Source: CAWIJJ01 sp963836405
GTDB taxonomy: Bacteria; Acidobacteriota; Terriglobia; Bryobacterales; Bryobacteraceae
Direction of reading: 5' to 3'
Assembly (NCBI GenBank): GCA_963836405.1
Contig: CAWIJL010000013.1
Span: 1 to 64,000 of the forward strand
DNA: 64,000 nt
Part shown: in pieces, positions 42,301 through 48,737 of the stretch
How positions within the stretch are numbered: position 1 is the stretch's first letter
Layout of the letters: every line of letters starts with the position of its first letter
Program-made: the position numbers and the translations under genes
Notes under the pieces: model-generated
Database searches by the model: none
What the model saw: the letters and a program-made list of their open reading frames with translations, nothing else
Told to the model about the DNA's origin: nothing

Positions 42301-42419
42301 CCGTCCCGGACCCTCCACGCGGTGTGCGCGTACTGGCTGATGTCGAGGGCGGGGTTCAACGCAAAGGAGCAACCGCAGCCTGCCGCGAGAGCGCCGAGCA
42401 GGATGGCAACTCGTCGCAC
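39366..42419 (-). CDS. Two-component sensor kinase HK2 (beta-propeller, Y_Y_Y, HisKA_3)
   Basis: 1017 residues, paralogue of HK1. Signal peptide MRRVAILLGALAAGCGCSFA from GTG 42419, chosen because AGGAG lies 8 bp upstream; the ATG at 42467 lacks one. Repeats such as GYLWLGAESGLFRFDG and GTLWIGTFAGLVSWNG build the propeller, followed by Y_Y_Y (VHFKYKLEGQDPDWKE), one span, HisKA_3 with His800 in RIARELHDTLLQSVQG and HATPase DNGKGI ... GLPGVRERAKRIGA. It differs from HK1 by a Cys-containing N-terminus and different propeller loops, so the ligand probably differs. Confidence 0.93.
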   Translation of the reverse strand: MRRVAILLGALAAGCGCSFALNPALDISQYAHTAWRVRDGFSVGTIFAMAQTPDGYLWLGAESGLFRFDGIQSVPWQPPAGERLPSAPYSLLVTRDGTLWIGTFAGLVSWNGGKLTRYPELGTHFVTSLLEDREGTVWAGTHGGSPGPPTGRLCAIRSGSTQCQLNDGAFGLFVWSLGEDSSGTLWAGAESGLWRWKPGPPKRYATAGMRIDDVVKDEDGRLLIGMRGAGLRHLAGDKVEAHPIRSAGNPNAPMPERDVNSNKLLRDRDGGLWIGTHERGLIHVHHGRTDVFRKSDGLSGDIIAGLFEDREGNIWASTSGGLDRFRELPVTSISAKQGLSSDLTSSVIAATDGSVWVATHDGLTRWQNGQTTIFRKTSGLPDNVAQSLFQDDRGRVWVFTDHGLAYFKDGRFAAVNGVASKEVYSITGDNAGNLWLSGNRGLSHLLEGRLVEHLPWSDLGRDQQAKVILSDQGGVWLSFWTGGGVLYFKDGQVRAPYTAADGLGKGHVPGLRLDRDGAVWAGTEEGGLSRIKDGRIATLTTRNGLPCDAIHWTIEDDDRSLWLYTACGLVRIARTELDGWIADPQRRIKTTVWDAADGLSLHAVSPAYYGPPVAKSTDGKLWFVPGEGVQVVDPRHLVVNQVPPPVHIEQVSTNGKPYQVRQGMRLPANVRDLGIDFTALSLAAPEKVHFKYKLEGQDPDWKEVINQRHAQYSNLPPRKYRFRVTASNNSGVWNNTGDALEFSVAPAYYQTNWFRALCASAFLALLWVAYQFRDQRLQHEFDMRLEGRVEERMRIARELHDTLLQSVQGLLFSFQAARNLLPARIEEAMRTLDHAIREGDDAIAEGRDAIQGLRATPELESNLEHLLTAAGKELARPPGTEGNPPDFRVMTEGTPQSLPPLLQDEVYRIAREILRNAFQHALAGRIEAEIAYDPEFFRLRIRDNGKGIDRKVLEQGARPGHWGLPGVRERAKRIGARLKLWSEPGAGTEAELTVPARIAYRTAHRRRGLRLFPRNKV

Positions 42420-42701
42420 TACCAGCTCTCCTGATGTGTAGCCGCGCCTGCCTATGGCGTGTGGCATTCTTCTAACAATAATCTGACCATACTAACGCTT
42501 CGACTGCATCCGTCTGGCCGTTTGCGCCGACTCATGTGCCGGGAAAGCGCCGGTTTCGAACCGCTGGCTCTCCAACCGTGCCGCGATCCCCATTTGCTCG
42601 GCAATAATCGCCTACTGGCCGTGATCGGGGCGGTTTGTTCCTCATCGTCGCTGCCATCCTGGTCTCGACCGTTCGCGATAACGCGGCTCCGGAGGCCAGG
42701 G

Positions 42702-42717
42702 TGGAACCTTAACTGCT
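42702..42717 (+). promoter_or_regulatory. Candidate sigma-54 promoter of the 42745 gene
   Basis: TGGAACCTTAACTGCT, predicted start near 42727, leader about 18 nt containing GGGAGG. No clear CGGCA/TGCCG palindrome is seen upstream, so weaker than the others. Confidence 0.4.
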
Positions 42718-42744
42718 GAACTGATCGTCGTGCGGGAGGCACAA

Positions 42745-43197
42745 ATGTCCGGAAATGTTTGCGAGATAGTCGAATCTCACCGTTGCTTTTGTGAGGTGTC
42801 GCAGTATCACGTCGCCTACGAGGAAAGACCTGTGGGTCGCGCCATCAGCACCCGAAGGGTTCACGCCGGCTATGATATCGACATATATGGAATCAAGATG
42901 AGTCGCGAACCGGACCCTCCGGCGGAATACTGGCTCGTCTACACCAAGCTTAAAGAAATTGTCGACCTGGTGCGGCAGGAGAACAAACACGCCTGTTCCA
43001 TCGAAGTAATCCCGTTTGGCTCGACGATCATCCTCGACACCAGAGATCATTTGCAGCCCATGGCTATGCTGCGGATCAGGATCACATCGTTTCGAGGCGT
43101 CCAGGAAACAGCAGGCGCAACGGAGCAAGAAGCCCTAAGAGCGGTCGAAGCGCAACTTAGTAATTTGGGAGTTGCCGCGGGCCGTAGCCGGGCCTAA
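42745..43197 (+). CDS. Conserved-looking hypothetical protein (150 aa)
   Basis: ATG 42745 follows GGGAGG at good spacing. No recognised domain; mixed alpha/beta composition with short motifs (SHRCFCEVSQYHVAYEE, YDIDIYGIKMSREPDPP, IEVIPFGSTIILDTRDH), no signal peptide, no membrane span. The opposite-strand frame here is a shadow. Its C-terminal helix (TEQEALRAVEAQLSNLG) is plausible for a soluble protein. Behind a possible sigma-54 promoter and next to another gene with the same type of control. Confidence 0.6.
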   Translation: MSGNVCEIVESHRCFCEVSQYHVAYEERPVGRAISTRRVHAGYDIDIYGIKMSREPDPPAEYWLVYTKLKEIVDLVRQENKHACSIEVIPFGSTIILDTRDHLQPMAMLRIRITSFRGVQETAGATEQEALRAVEAQLSNLGVAAGRSRA

Positions 43198-43203
43198 GCC
43201 GTG

Positions 43204-43242
43204 CTGCCGGCAGGTGCCGGATTCCGGCAACTGCCCCGGCAG
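43204..43242. promoter_or_regulatory. Candidate activator palindrome upstream of the 43341 gene
   Basis: Nested palindromes: CTGCCGG ... CCGGCAG outside and TGCCGGATTCCGGCA inside. 41-80 bp upstream of the -24 box. Confidence 0.5.
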
Positions 43243-43281
43243 AGCGCGGTGCCAAACGCATGCCGCGTGCCGGGAATCCAG

Positions 43282-43297
43282 TGGATCTCGCGCCGCA
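43282..43297 (+). promoter_or_regulatory. Candidate sigma-54 promoter of the 43341 gene
   Basis: TGGATCTCGCGCCGCA; predicted start near 43307, leader about 34 nt. Confidence 0.5.
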
Positions 43298-43340
43298 ACG
43301 TAGCTCGCAATCTGGCCCTAAAGGTGCCCTTCAAGGTGGC

Positions 43341-44075
43341 ATGCTGCCATTATTCAATTCCTCACCCACCGGCCACGCCTGGTTCGCCTTCCTGCTTGTC
43401 TTATTCATGGGACCGTCTGTCCCAGCGGCCGACCTTTCGATCCAGACGAGCGGTTCCGCGCGGCAACTTGCCTTCGCCCGCTACACTACCTCGTACGCAG
43501 AACGCGATGCGTTCGCCAACTCCGGACCCATCGGAGTGTTCATCGAAGCGTCGTTGCCTCGACTGTATAAGTCTGTAACCTTGACTGCCGTCCGCACCTG
43601 CGGCGAGAATCAGCGTCACCAACTTCTCATCCTGCAGGTAGCCGGCGACGGCACCGCCGCGGGAGAGGTGATCGATCGCTATCTCGCACTCCGCCGGCAA
43701 ATCGATCTCTTGCCGCTCTCGTCGGTCGCGATTACTCCCGCCAACTACAAGTTTCACTTTGCGGGCGAAGTGAAAACAGGGGGCGCGGTGGCGTACGTCT
43801 ACGACATTGCGCCTAAGAAGAACCGGCTGGGTTTGGTCCTTGGTCAACTCTGGATTGACTCCAGTACTGGCAATGAGGTGATGTTGGCCGGGAGTATGAC
43901 GGATCTAACCTCGACGAGCGGCCGCATCGAATTTGTGCGCGATACGAAACTGATGAACGGAGCCGTTTATGCTCGCGTCACCCACGTGACTTTAATGATT
44001 CCGTTGCTGGGCCGTGCCGAGGTTTCGGTCACGGAGGTTCCTTTGCTTGCGGATCTCATTCCTGATCGTCAGTAG
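43341..44075 (+). CDS. Exported protein of unknown function (LolA-like in style)
   Basis: 244 residues. Signal peptide with hydrophobic AWFAFLLVLFMGPSVPAA from ATG 43341. The mature part is mostly strands (IGVFIEASLPRLYKSVTLTAVRT, VAYVYDIAPKKNRLG, LGQLWIDSSTGNEVMLAGSM), a pattern reminiscent of LolA/LolB- or DUF4292-like half-barrels. No enzymatic motif. The frame is open from 43260, but that region holds the candidate promoter. In layout it resembles the 62998-63720 gene, which is also behind a sigma-54-type promoter. Confidence 0.65.
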   Translation: MLPLFNSSPTGHAWFAFLLVLFMGPSVPAADLSIQTSGSARQLAFARYTTSYAERDAFANSGPIGVFIEASLPRLYKSVTLTAVRTCGENQRHQLLILQVAGDGTAAGEVIDRYLALRRQIDLLPLSSVAITPANYKFHFAGEVKTGGAVAYVYDIAPKKNRLGLVLGQLWIDSSTGNEVMLAGSMTDLTSTSGRIEFVRDTKLMNGAVYARVTHVTLMIPLLGRAEVSVTEVPLLADLIPDRQ

Positions 44076-44085
44076 TGGACACCGC

Positions 44086-44420
44086 TCACCGATAGATCGC
44101 AGCGGAGCGGCCCGGCAACTCGATCTCCAGGGTGCCCCGCCGGACTTCCACTGCCGGTGTCGTGCGCAGCAGGTTCTCCAGGCGCGCACCGCCCTGTATC
44201 CCGCTCCCTTCCAGAGAAATATGCGCCTGGCCGGTTCCTCCGCCTGATTGAAGACCACCAGCACGCGCGATTCGCCAGCAACCCGCGCGTAGGCGTAAGC
44301 GTCGTCTTCCACCAACAAGTCGACGAGTTTGCCCTGGCGGAGCGCTGGCGTGACCGCGCGGAGTTGCGCCAGCTTGCGGATGCGCTGGAAGAGATCTTGC
44401 CGCACCTCCTCGCGGCCGGA
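44086..44420 (-). pseudogene. Relic of a GH13 (alpha-amylase-type) C-terminus
   Basis: Minus-strand pieces in two frames: RQDLFQRIRKLAQLRAVTPALRQGKLVDLL, in two parts here (RQDLFQRIRKLAQ / LRAVTPALRQGKLVDLL), then RVLVVFNQAEEPARR, and in a shifted frame RRGTLEIELPGRSAAIY. This order matches the end of glycoside hydrolase 13 enzymes: the helix near the catalytic barrel end (R...L..LR..HPALR.G) followed by the all-beta C domain. No catalytic part is present. A one-base shift near 44220 separates the pieces. Remnant of a lost carbohydrate-degradation gene. Confidence 0.6.
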
Positions 44421-44514
44421 TGCTTGAGCGTTCGTCTTCTGCGATTGGCACGCTTCGGCGCGGCCCTTGGCCCCGCAGCGTTCGCCGGCGGGACGGCAAG
44501 TGCTGCCGACGTTC

Positions 44515-44530
44515 TGGAATATCGATGGCT
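44515..44530 (+). promoter_or_regulatory. Weak candidate sigma-54 promoter before the ECF sigma gene
   Basis: TGGAATATCGATGGCT; lacks the usual TGC at -12. A CGGCA-N5-TGCCG element sits immediately upstream (44494-44508). Confidence 0.3.
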
Positions 44531-44584
44531 CGATGGATGCCTATGAGACAGCATCTGGATTCCGAATGGATCGCGGACGGGCGG

Positions 44585-45116
44585 ATGGGAGATACGCAGG
44601 ATCTATCGGCGCTATTCGAAAGTCATTACTCCTCCTCGATTCGAGTCGCCCGTCGAATTCTGGGTTCGGACGAAGATGCCTTTGATGTTGTTCAATCCGC
44701 CTATTTAGCCGTCTTCCAGCACTTGGCGACTTTTCGGGGCGAGGCGCAGTTCAAGACGTGGGTCACACCGATCGTGATGAATCAGTGCTTCAACTACCTC
44801 CGGCGGCCGGAGCGTCGGAGAGTTCTCACAAATCCAGACGAAAAAGAGATACGCGCTGCCGAGTTGGCGCTTGCGCATCGCACCCCAACCCCCGAAGAGC
44901 TGGTATTGCGACAGGAGGTCGCCACTGCTCTCTCCGAGGCGGCTGCCAAACTCCCGAAATACTTGCGGGATGTATATGCGCTTTGTTATACCGGGGGCTT
45001 TCGTGTCAGAGAGGCGGCGGCCATGTCGGGCTGACAAGGCTAGCCACCAAGACTCGCCTGTTTCGGCCCCAGCATCGAATGCGATCCGCGCTGCGGAGAA
45101 GCCTGATTATTCACAT
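44585..45116 (+). pseudogene. ECF-type sigma factor, frameshifted in region 4
   Basis: From ATG 44585 the frame shows sigma region 2 (LFESHYSSSIRVARRILGSDEDAFDVVQSAYLAVF, in parts) with the usual DAFDVVQ and region 4 start LPKYLRDVYALCYTGGFRVREAAAM. It then stops at 45034 in the middle of the DNA-binding helix. The missing part (GLT.LATKTRLFR...RMRSALRRSL) follows in another frame to about 45116, so one base was lost at the ATGTCGGGCTG position. The truncated protein would lack -35 recognition. ATG 44543 is an alternative start. Confidence 0.75.
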
Positions 45117-45293
45117 TCCAACAAAGACCGCCAACGCCAGCGCGCGTCGTTCGACGGCGATCGGATACACCCCGATCGCGTCCTGACCGCGGCAAGCCGC
45201 GCGCAAAACCTGAACGGCATCCCATTTCATCATGTGACCGCGACCCCCGTACATAGGTTCGGATCAACTTCGTTACATCACGCCGAAGGTGAA
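45117..45293. other. Gap without supported gene
   Basis: Nothing recognisable between the sigma relic and the control region of the receptor gene. Confidence 0.4.
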
Positions 45294-45318
45294 TTCGGCA
45301 TCTGCCATGCCAGATGCC
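45294..45318. promoter_or_regulatory. Candidate activator palindrome upstream of the receptor gene
   Basis: GGCATCTG-N6-CAGATGCC within GAATTCGGCA...; about 98-122 bp upstream of the -24 box. Confidence 0.5.
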
Positions 45319-45414
45319 ATCGTCGGCATCTCGCTCAAGGGCTCGAGCGAGTCTAGCTTGTTGTATCCGCTAAATTTAAACCCCTAGCACGCCGGCCAAA
45401 TCTCGTCTGAACAT

Positions 45415-45430
45415 TGGCAGGAGCCGTGCA
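45415..45430 (+). promoter_or_regulatory. Candidate sigma-54 promoter of the receptor-lipid gene cluster
   Basis: TGGCAGGAGCCGTGCA, almost the same as the element at 52092-52107. Predicted start near 45441. Confidence 0.6.
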
Positions 45431-45508
45431 CTCTTCCGTCGGCGAGACAGAACAGAGTCGCCGCAAACGGGATCACCTCCTTTGCATGCGACGTGGACGG
45501 AGACTTTT

Positions 45509-48001
45509 GTGGGTTCATATTGTCTGCTTGTGAGCATTGCAGTGGGCGGGTTCTGGGTAGCGCGTGCGAGAGCGCTGGGGTTCTGCCTGGTGTTCCTCAC
45601 GTTGAGTTGCTGCTTCGCACAGGATCCCAAACCGGCGGCGGGTTCGATCGCAGGAGAGGTATTTAACATCGGCGCGGACGGGCAACGCGCGGTAGTGCCC
45701 GGCGCGCATATCAACCTCATCGGACCGGTAGAGCGCCAGACGGAATCGGACGCCACCGGCCAATACCGCTTCGATCTCTTGCCCCCGGGCCGGTACACGG
45801 TGGAGGCGGCGTCGCCGGGTCTAGCCGGGAGGCTTCCGGTAGATGTGGCCGCGGGAGAGACCGCGGCTGCTGCGATCCCCCTGGAACTCACCACTGTGAC
45901 GAGCTCGGTGACGGTGACCGCGGCCGAATCCGGCGTAGCGGCAATTTCCGATCAGTCCGCGCAATCCACCACAATCAGCCAGTCCACGGTCGAAACCGCG
46001 CCGAACGCGACCGAAAAAGTCGAGAGTCTGCTGCCCCTCGTCCCCGGAGTGGTCCGCGGCCCGGACGGGCGAATCAATATGAAAGGCGCTCGCTCCACCC
46101 AGGGCGGATGGCTGGTGAATTCCGCGAACGTCACGGACCCGGCGACCGGCGCCGAAGCGATGAACCTGCCGATCGACGTGGTGTCGTCCGTGCAGGTGAT
46201 CTCGAATCCCTACGACCCGGCGTACGGCAAGTTCACAGGCGCCGTCTCCAGCGTCGAAACTAAACCCGGCAGCATGGACAAGTATCATCTCTCGCTTCAG
46301 AACCTGTTTCCGCGGCTTCGGAAGCGCGACGGCGACATCGTCGGACTTGAATCTTTCACCCCGCGCATTACCGTTACCGGTCCGTTGGTCAGGAACCGGG
46401 TCGCGATCACCCAGTCGTTCGAATACCGCTTCGTGCGAACACCGGTAGAGAGTCTGCCGCCGATGCGGCGCGACAGACAGGTGGAGAGCTTCGACTCATT
46501 TACGCAGGCCGACCTATCGCTAACCGAGAGGCACTCTGCGACCGTCTCGTTCTCGGCGTTTCCGGAAAAGGTGGCATACCTGGGGCTGAACACATTCACG
46601 CCGCAGGAATCGACATCCGACCTCCACCAGCGCGGCTATCAAGCCGCCTTGCAGGATCGGTACGTGTTGGGAGCGAACGGGCTGCTTACTTCTCAGATCA
46701 GCCTCCGGCAGTATGACGCTGATATCCTGCCTAACAGCACAGATCCGTACCGGCTGTTGCTGGAGACCACCCAAGGTGGTTTCTTCGACCGTCAAAACCG
46801 CAGCAGCAAACACTTCCAGGGCCAGGAAACCTACCAGGCCGGTCAGCGGCATTTTTTCGGCACGCACACCCTGAAAGTGGGTTTCGACTACTCGAACAGC
46901 GCGTATGATGGGCGCCTGGCGTTCGCACCGGTGGAGATTGTCGGTGCTGCGGACTACTCCGTCAAACGAATCCAGTTCGGAGCGCCCGCCCGCTTTTCCG
47001 TTGACCAGAATGAATTCGCCTGGTTCGCCGGCGATCAATGGCAAGTGACCGAACGGCTGGCAGTCGACCTGGGGCTGCGGTTCGATCGCGATTCGATCAC
47101 CGATTCCACGCACGCCGCTCCGCGGGCGGGCGCCACATTCGCGCTAACTCGCGATCGAAGGACGCTGCTCAAGGCGGGAGGCGGCCTGTTCTATGACCGC
47201 GTGCCGCTGAACGGGGCCGCGTTCCCCGAGTTCCCTGCACGTACCGTGTTGTCCCTGGGGCCGCATGGTGACGTGGTGGGCTCGACCGCGTATACGAACA
47301 CGACCTTTGGACAACTCCGAAATCCGCGCAGCGCCGCCTGGAATGTCGAACTCGACCGGCAGGTGCTTGAAAAGCTGGCGATCCGCGTGGCCTACCAAAA
47401 TCGCACGACCCGCGACGCCCTGGTCGTGAACCCCATCGCCAGTTCGTTGGCCGTGTCCAGCGACGGGCGCGATTCCTACCGCGAATTTCAGGTCACGGGA
47501 GCTTACCAGGTACGCCGCCACACGGTGAACGCTTCGTATGTGAGATCGCGGGCATATGGCGATCTCAACGATTTCAACCGATTCTTCGGCAACGACCCGA
47601 CAGCGGTGATCCAACCGAACGCCCGCGGGCGCCTGTCGTTCGATGCGCCGAACCGGTTTCTGATCTGGGGCGAGATGGCGGCTCCCAAGAAGTTCACCCT
47701 GACTCCGGTCCTCGACCTTCACACCGGATTCCCTTACTCGATCGAGAATCAGTTCCGGGAATATGTGGGACCGCGTAACAGCGAGCGATATCCGCGTTTC
47801 GCGTCGCTCGATCTCCAGGTGAACAGGGAAATCCACATTCCCCGTATCGGCAAGAAGGCCAGAGTCGGCTTCAGCATATTCAACCTACTCAATCATTTTG
47901 ACGCCAGAGACGTGCAAAACAATCTGGACAGTCATCGTTTCGGGTCGTTTTTCAACTCGCCGCCGCGAAAATTCAGAGGAACGTTCGTCGTGGGCTTCTA
48001 G
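45509..48001 (+). CDS. TonB-dependent-receptor-like outer-membrane protein with carboxypeptidase-regulatory domain
   Basis: About 830 residues from GTG 45509 (CGGAG 8 bp upstream; a TTG at 45482 is also in frame). Signal peptide (LGFCLVFLTLSCCFAQ), a carboxypeptidase-regulatory-like sandwich (AGSIAGEVFNIGADG ... YRFDLLPPGRYTVEAASPG), a plug-like segment (NATEKVESLLPLVPGVVRGPDGRINMKG, in parts) and a long barrel with alternating aromatic strands ending FRGTFVVGF. No TonB box is obvious. Such Oar/SusC-like proteins are abundant in Acidobacteriota and import large substrates. It leads a cluster with the nucleotidyl- and CDP-alcohol-transferase genes. Confidence 0.9.
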   Translation: MGSYCLLVSIAVGGFWVARARALGFCLVFLTLSCCFAQDPKPAAGSIAGEVFNIGADGQRAVVPGAHINLIGPVERQTESDATGQYRFDLLPPGRYTVEAASPGLAGRLPVDVAAGETAAAAIPLELTTVTSSVTVTAAESGVAAISDQSAQSTTISQSTVETAPNATEKVESLLPLVPGVVRGPDGRINMKGARSTQGGWLVNSANVTDPATGAEAMNLPIDVVSSVQVISNPYDPAYGKFTGAVSSVETKPGSMDKYHLSLQNLFPRLRKRDGDIVGLESFTPRITVTGPLVRNRVAITQSFEYRFVRTPVESLPPMRRDRQVESFDSFTQADLSLTERHSATVSFSAFPEKVAYLGLNTFTPQESTSDLHQRGYQAALQDRYVLGANGLLTSQISLRQYDADILPNSTDPYRLLLETTQGGFFDRQNRSSKHFQGQETYQAGQRHFFGTHTLKVGFDYSNSAYDGRLAFAPVEIVGAADYSVKRIQFGAPARFSVDQNEFAWFAGDQWQVTERLAVDLGLRFDRDSITDSTHAAPRAGATFALTRDRRTLLKAGGGLFYDRVPLNGAAFPEFPARTVLSLGPHGDVVGSTAYTNTTFGQLRNPRSAAWNVELDRQVLEKLAIRVAYQNRTTRDALVVNPIASSLAVSSDGRDSYREFQVTGAYQVRRHTVNASYVRSRAYGDLNDFNRFFGNDPTAVIQPNARGRLSFDAPNRFLIWGEMAAPKKFTLTPVLDLHTGFPYSIENQFREYVGPRNSERYPRFASLDLQVNREIHIPRIGKKARVGFSIFNLLNHFDARDVQNNLDSHRFGSFFNSPPRKFRGTFVVGF

Positions 48002-48011
48002 AAAGGCAAAC

Positions 48012-48737
48012 ATGGGACATACAAAACAGTGTCTAATTCTGGCAGCCGGCAATGGTACTCGCCTGCGGCCGATTTCCGCCAACCTCCCCAAACCCCTGGT
48101 AGAGTTTCAAGGCAGACCGATCCTTGAACACATCGTGCGCCGCGCTCAGGACGCAGGGATTGAGGAATTCGTGATCGTCCTGGGGTACCGCGGGGACCTG
48201 ATCCGCGAGTGGTTCGAGAGCCACTGGAGCGGCCGGGCCCGCTTCACCTGGGTGGTGAATCCGGACTATCACAAGAGCAACGGGATCTCCGCGTTGAAAG
48301 CCAGAGCCGCGCTCCGCGATGACTTCCTCCTATTAATGGCCGACCACCTCTTCGAGCCCGAGACAGCCAGGATGATGGTCCGGCAGCGCCTTGCTCCGGG
48401 CGAGGTCATCCTCGGAGTCGATCCCGACCTCGACCGCATCTACGATATCGACGATGCCACCAAGGTCCGCCGCCACGGTGACCGGATCGTGGACATCGGG
48501 AAGGAGATCGAAGAGTATGACGCGATAGATACCGGCATGTTCCTTTGCACTCCCGCGCTGTTCGATGATCTCGACCATGCCAGTATAGACGGGAACTGTT
48601 CGCTCTCCGACGGCATGCGCCGGCTGGCGCGCGGCAGGCGGTTGCGTGCGCTGGAAATCGACGCGCCCTGGCACGACCTGGATACGCCGGAAGCGTTCGC
48701 ACATGCCGGCAAAGAGAGCCTTCTGTATGCCGCCTGA
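48012..48737 (+). CDS. Sugar-phosphate/inositol-phosphate nucleotidylyltransferase
   Basis: 241 residues. Canonical nucleotidyltransferase fold: LILAAGNGTRLRPISANLPKPLVEF with the GxGTRxxP phosphate loop and the catalytic Lys, then ADHLFEP (metal Asp) and a C-terminal WHDLDTPE metal site. Related to MobA-like and inositol-1-phosphate cytidylyltransferase (IPCT) enzymes that make CDP-activated alcohols. ATG 48012 follows AAAGG; its stop overlaps the next start by 11 bp. It probably supplies an activated head group to the CDP-alcohol transferase domain downstream; the exact substrate cannot be read. Confidence 0.88.
   Translation: MGHTKQCLILAAGNGTRLRPISANLPKPLVEFQGRPILEHIVRRAQDAGIEEFVIVLGYRGDLIREWFESHWSGRARFTWVVNPDYHKSNGISALKARAALRDDFLLLMADHLFEPETARMMVRQRLAPGEVILGVDPDLDRIYDIDDATKVRRHGDRIVDIGKEIEEYDAIDTGMFLCTPALFDDLDHASIDGNCSLSDGMRRLARGRRLRALEIDAPWHDLDTPEAFAHAGKESLLYAA

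Noticed and set aside
42504..42520. CGGCCAGACGGATGCA as a sigma-54 promoter for HK2
   Set aside because: Fits GG-N10-GC but has C instead of T at the first base, and no palindrome is seen upstream; not strong enough to list.
42709..43128. 139-aa minus-strand ORF opposite the 42745 gene
   Set aside because: The plus-strand frame has a ribosome site and better composition; both cannot be coding here.
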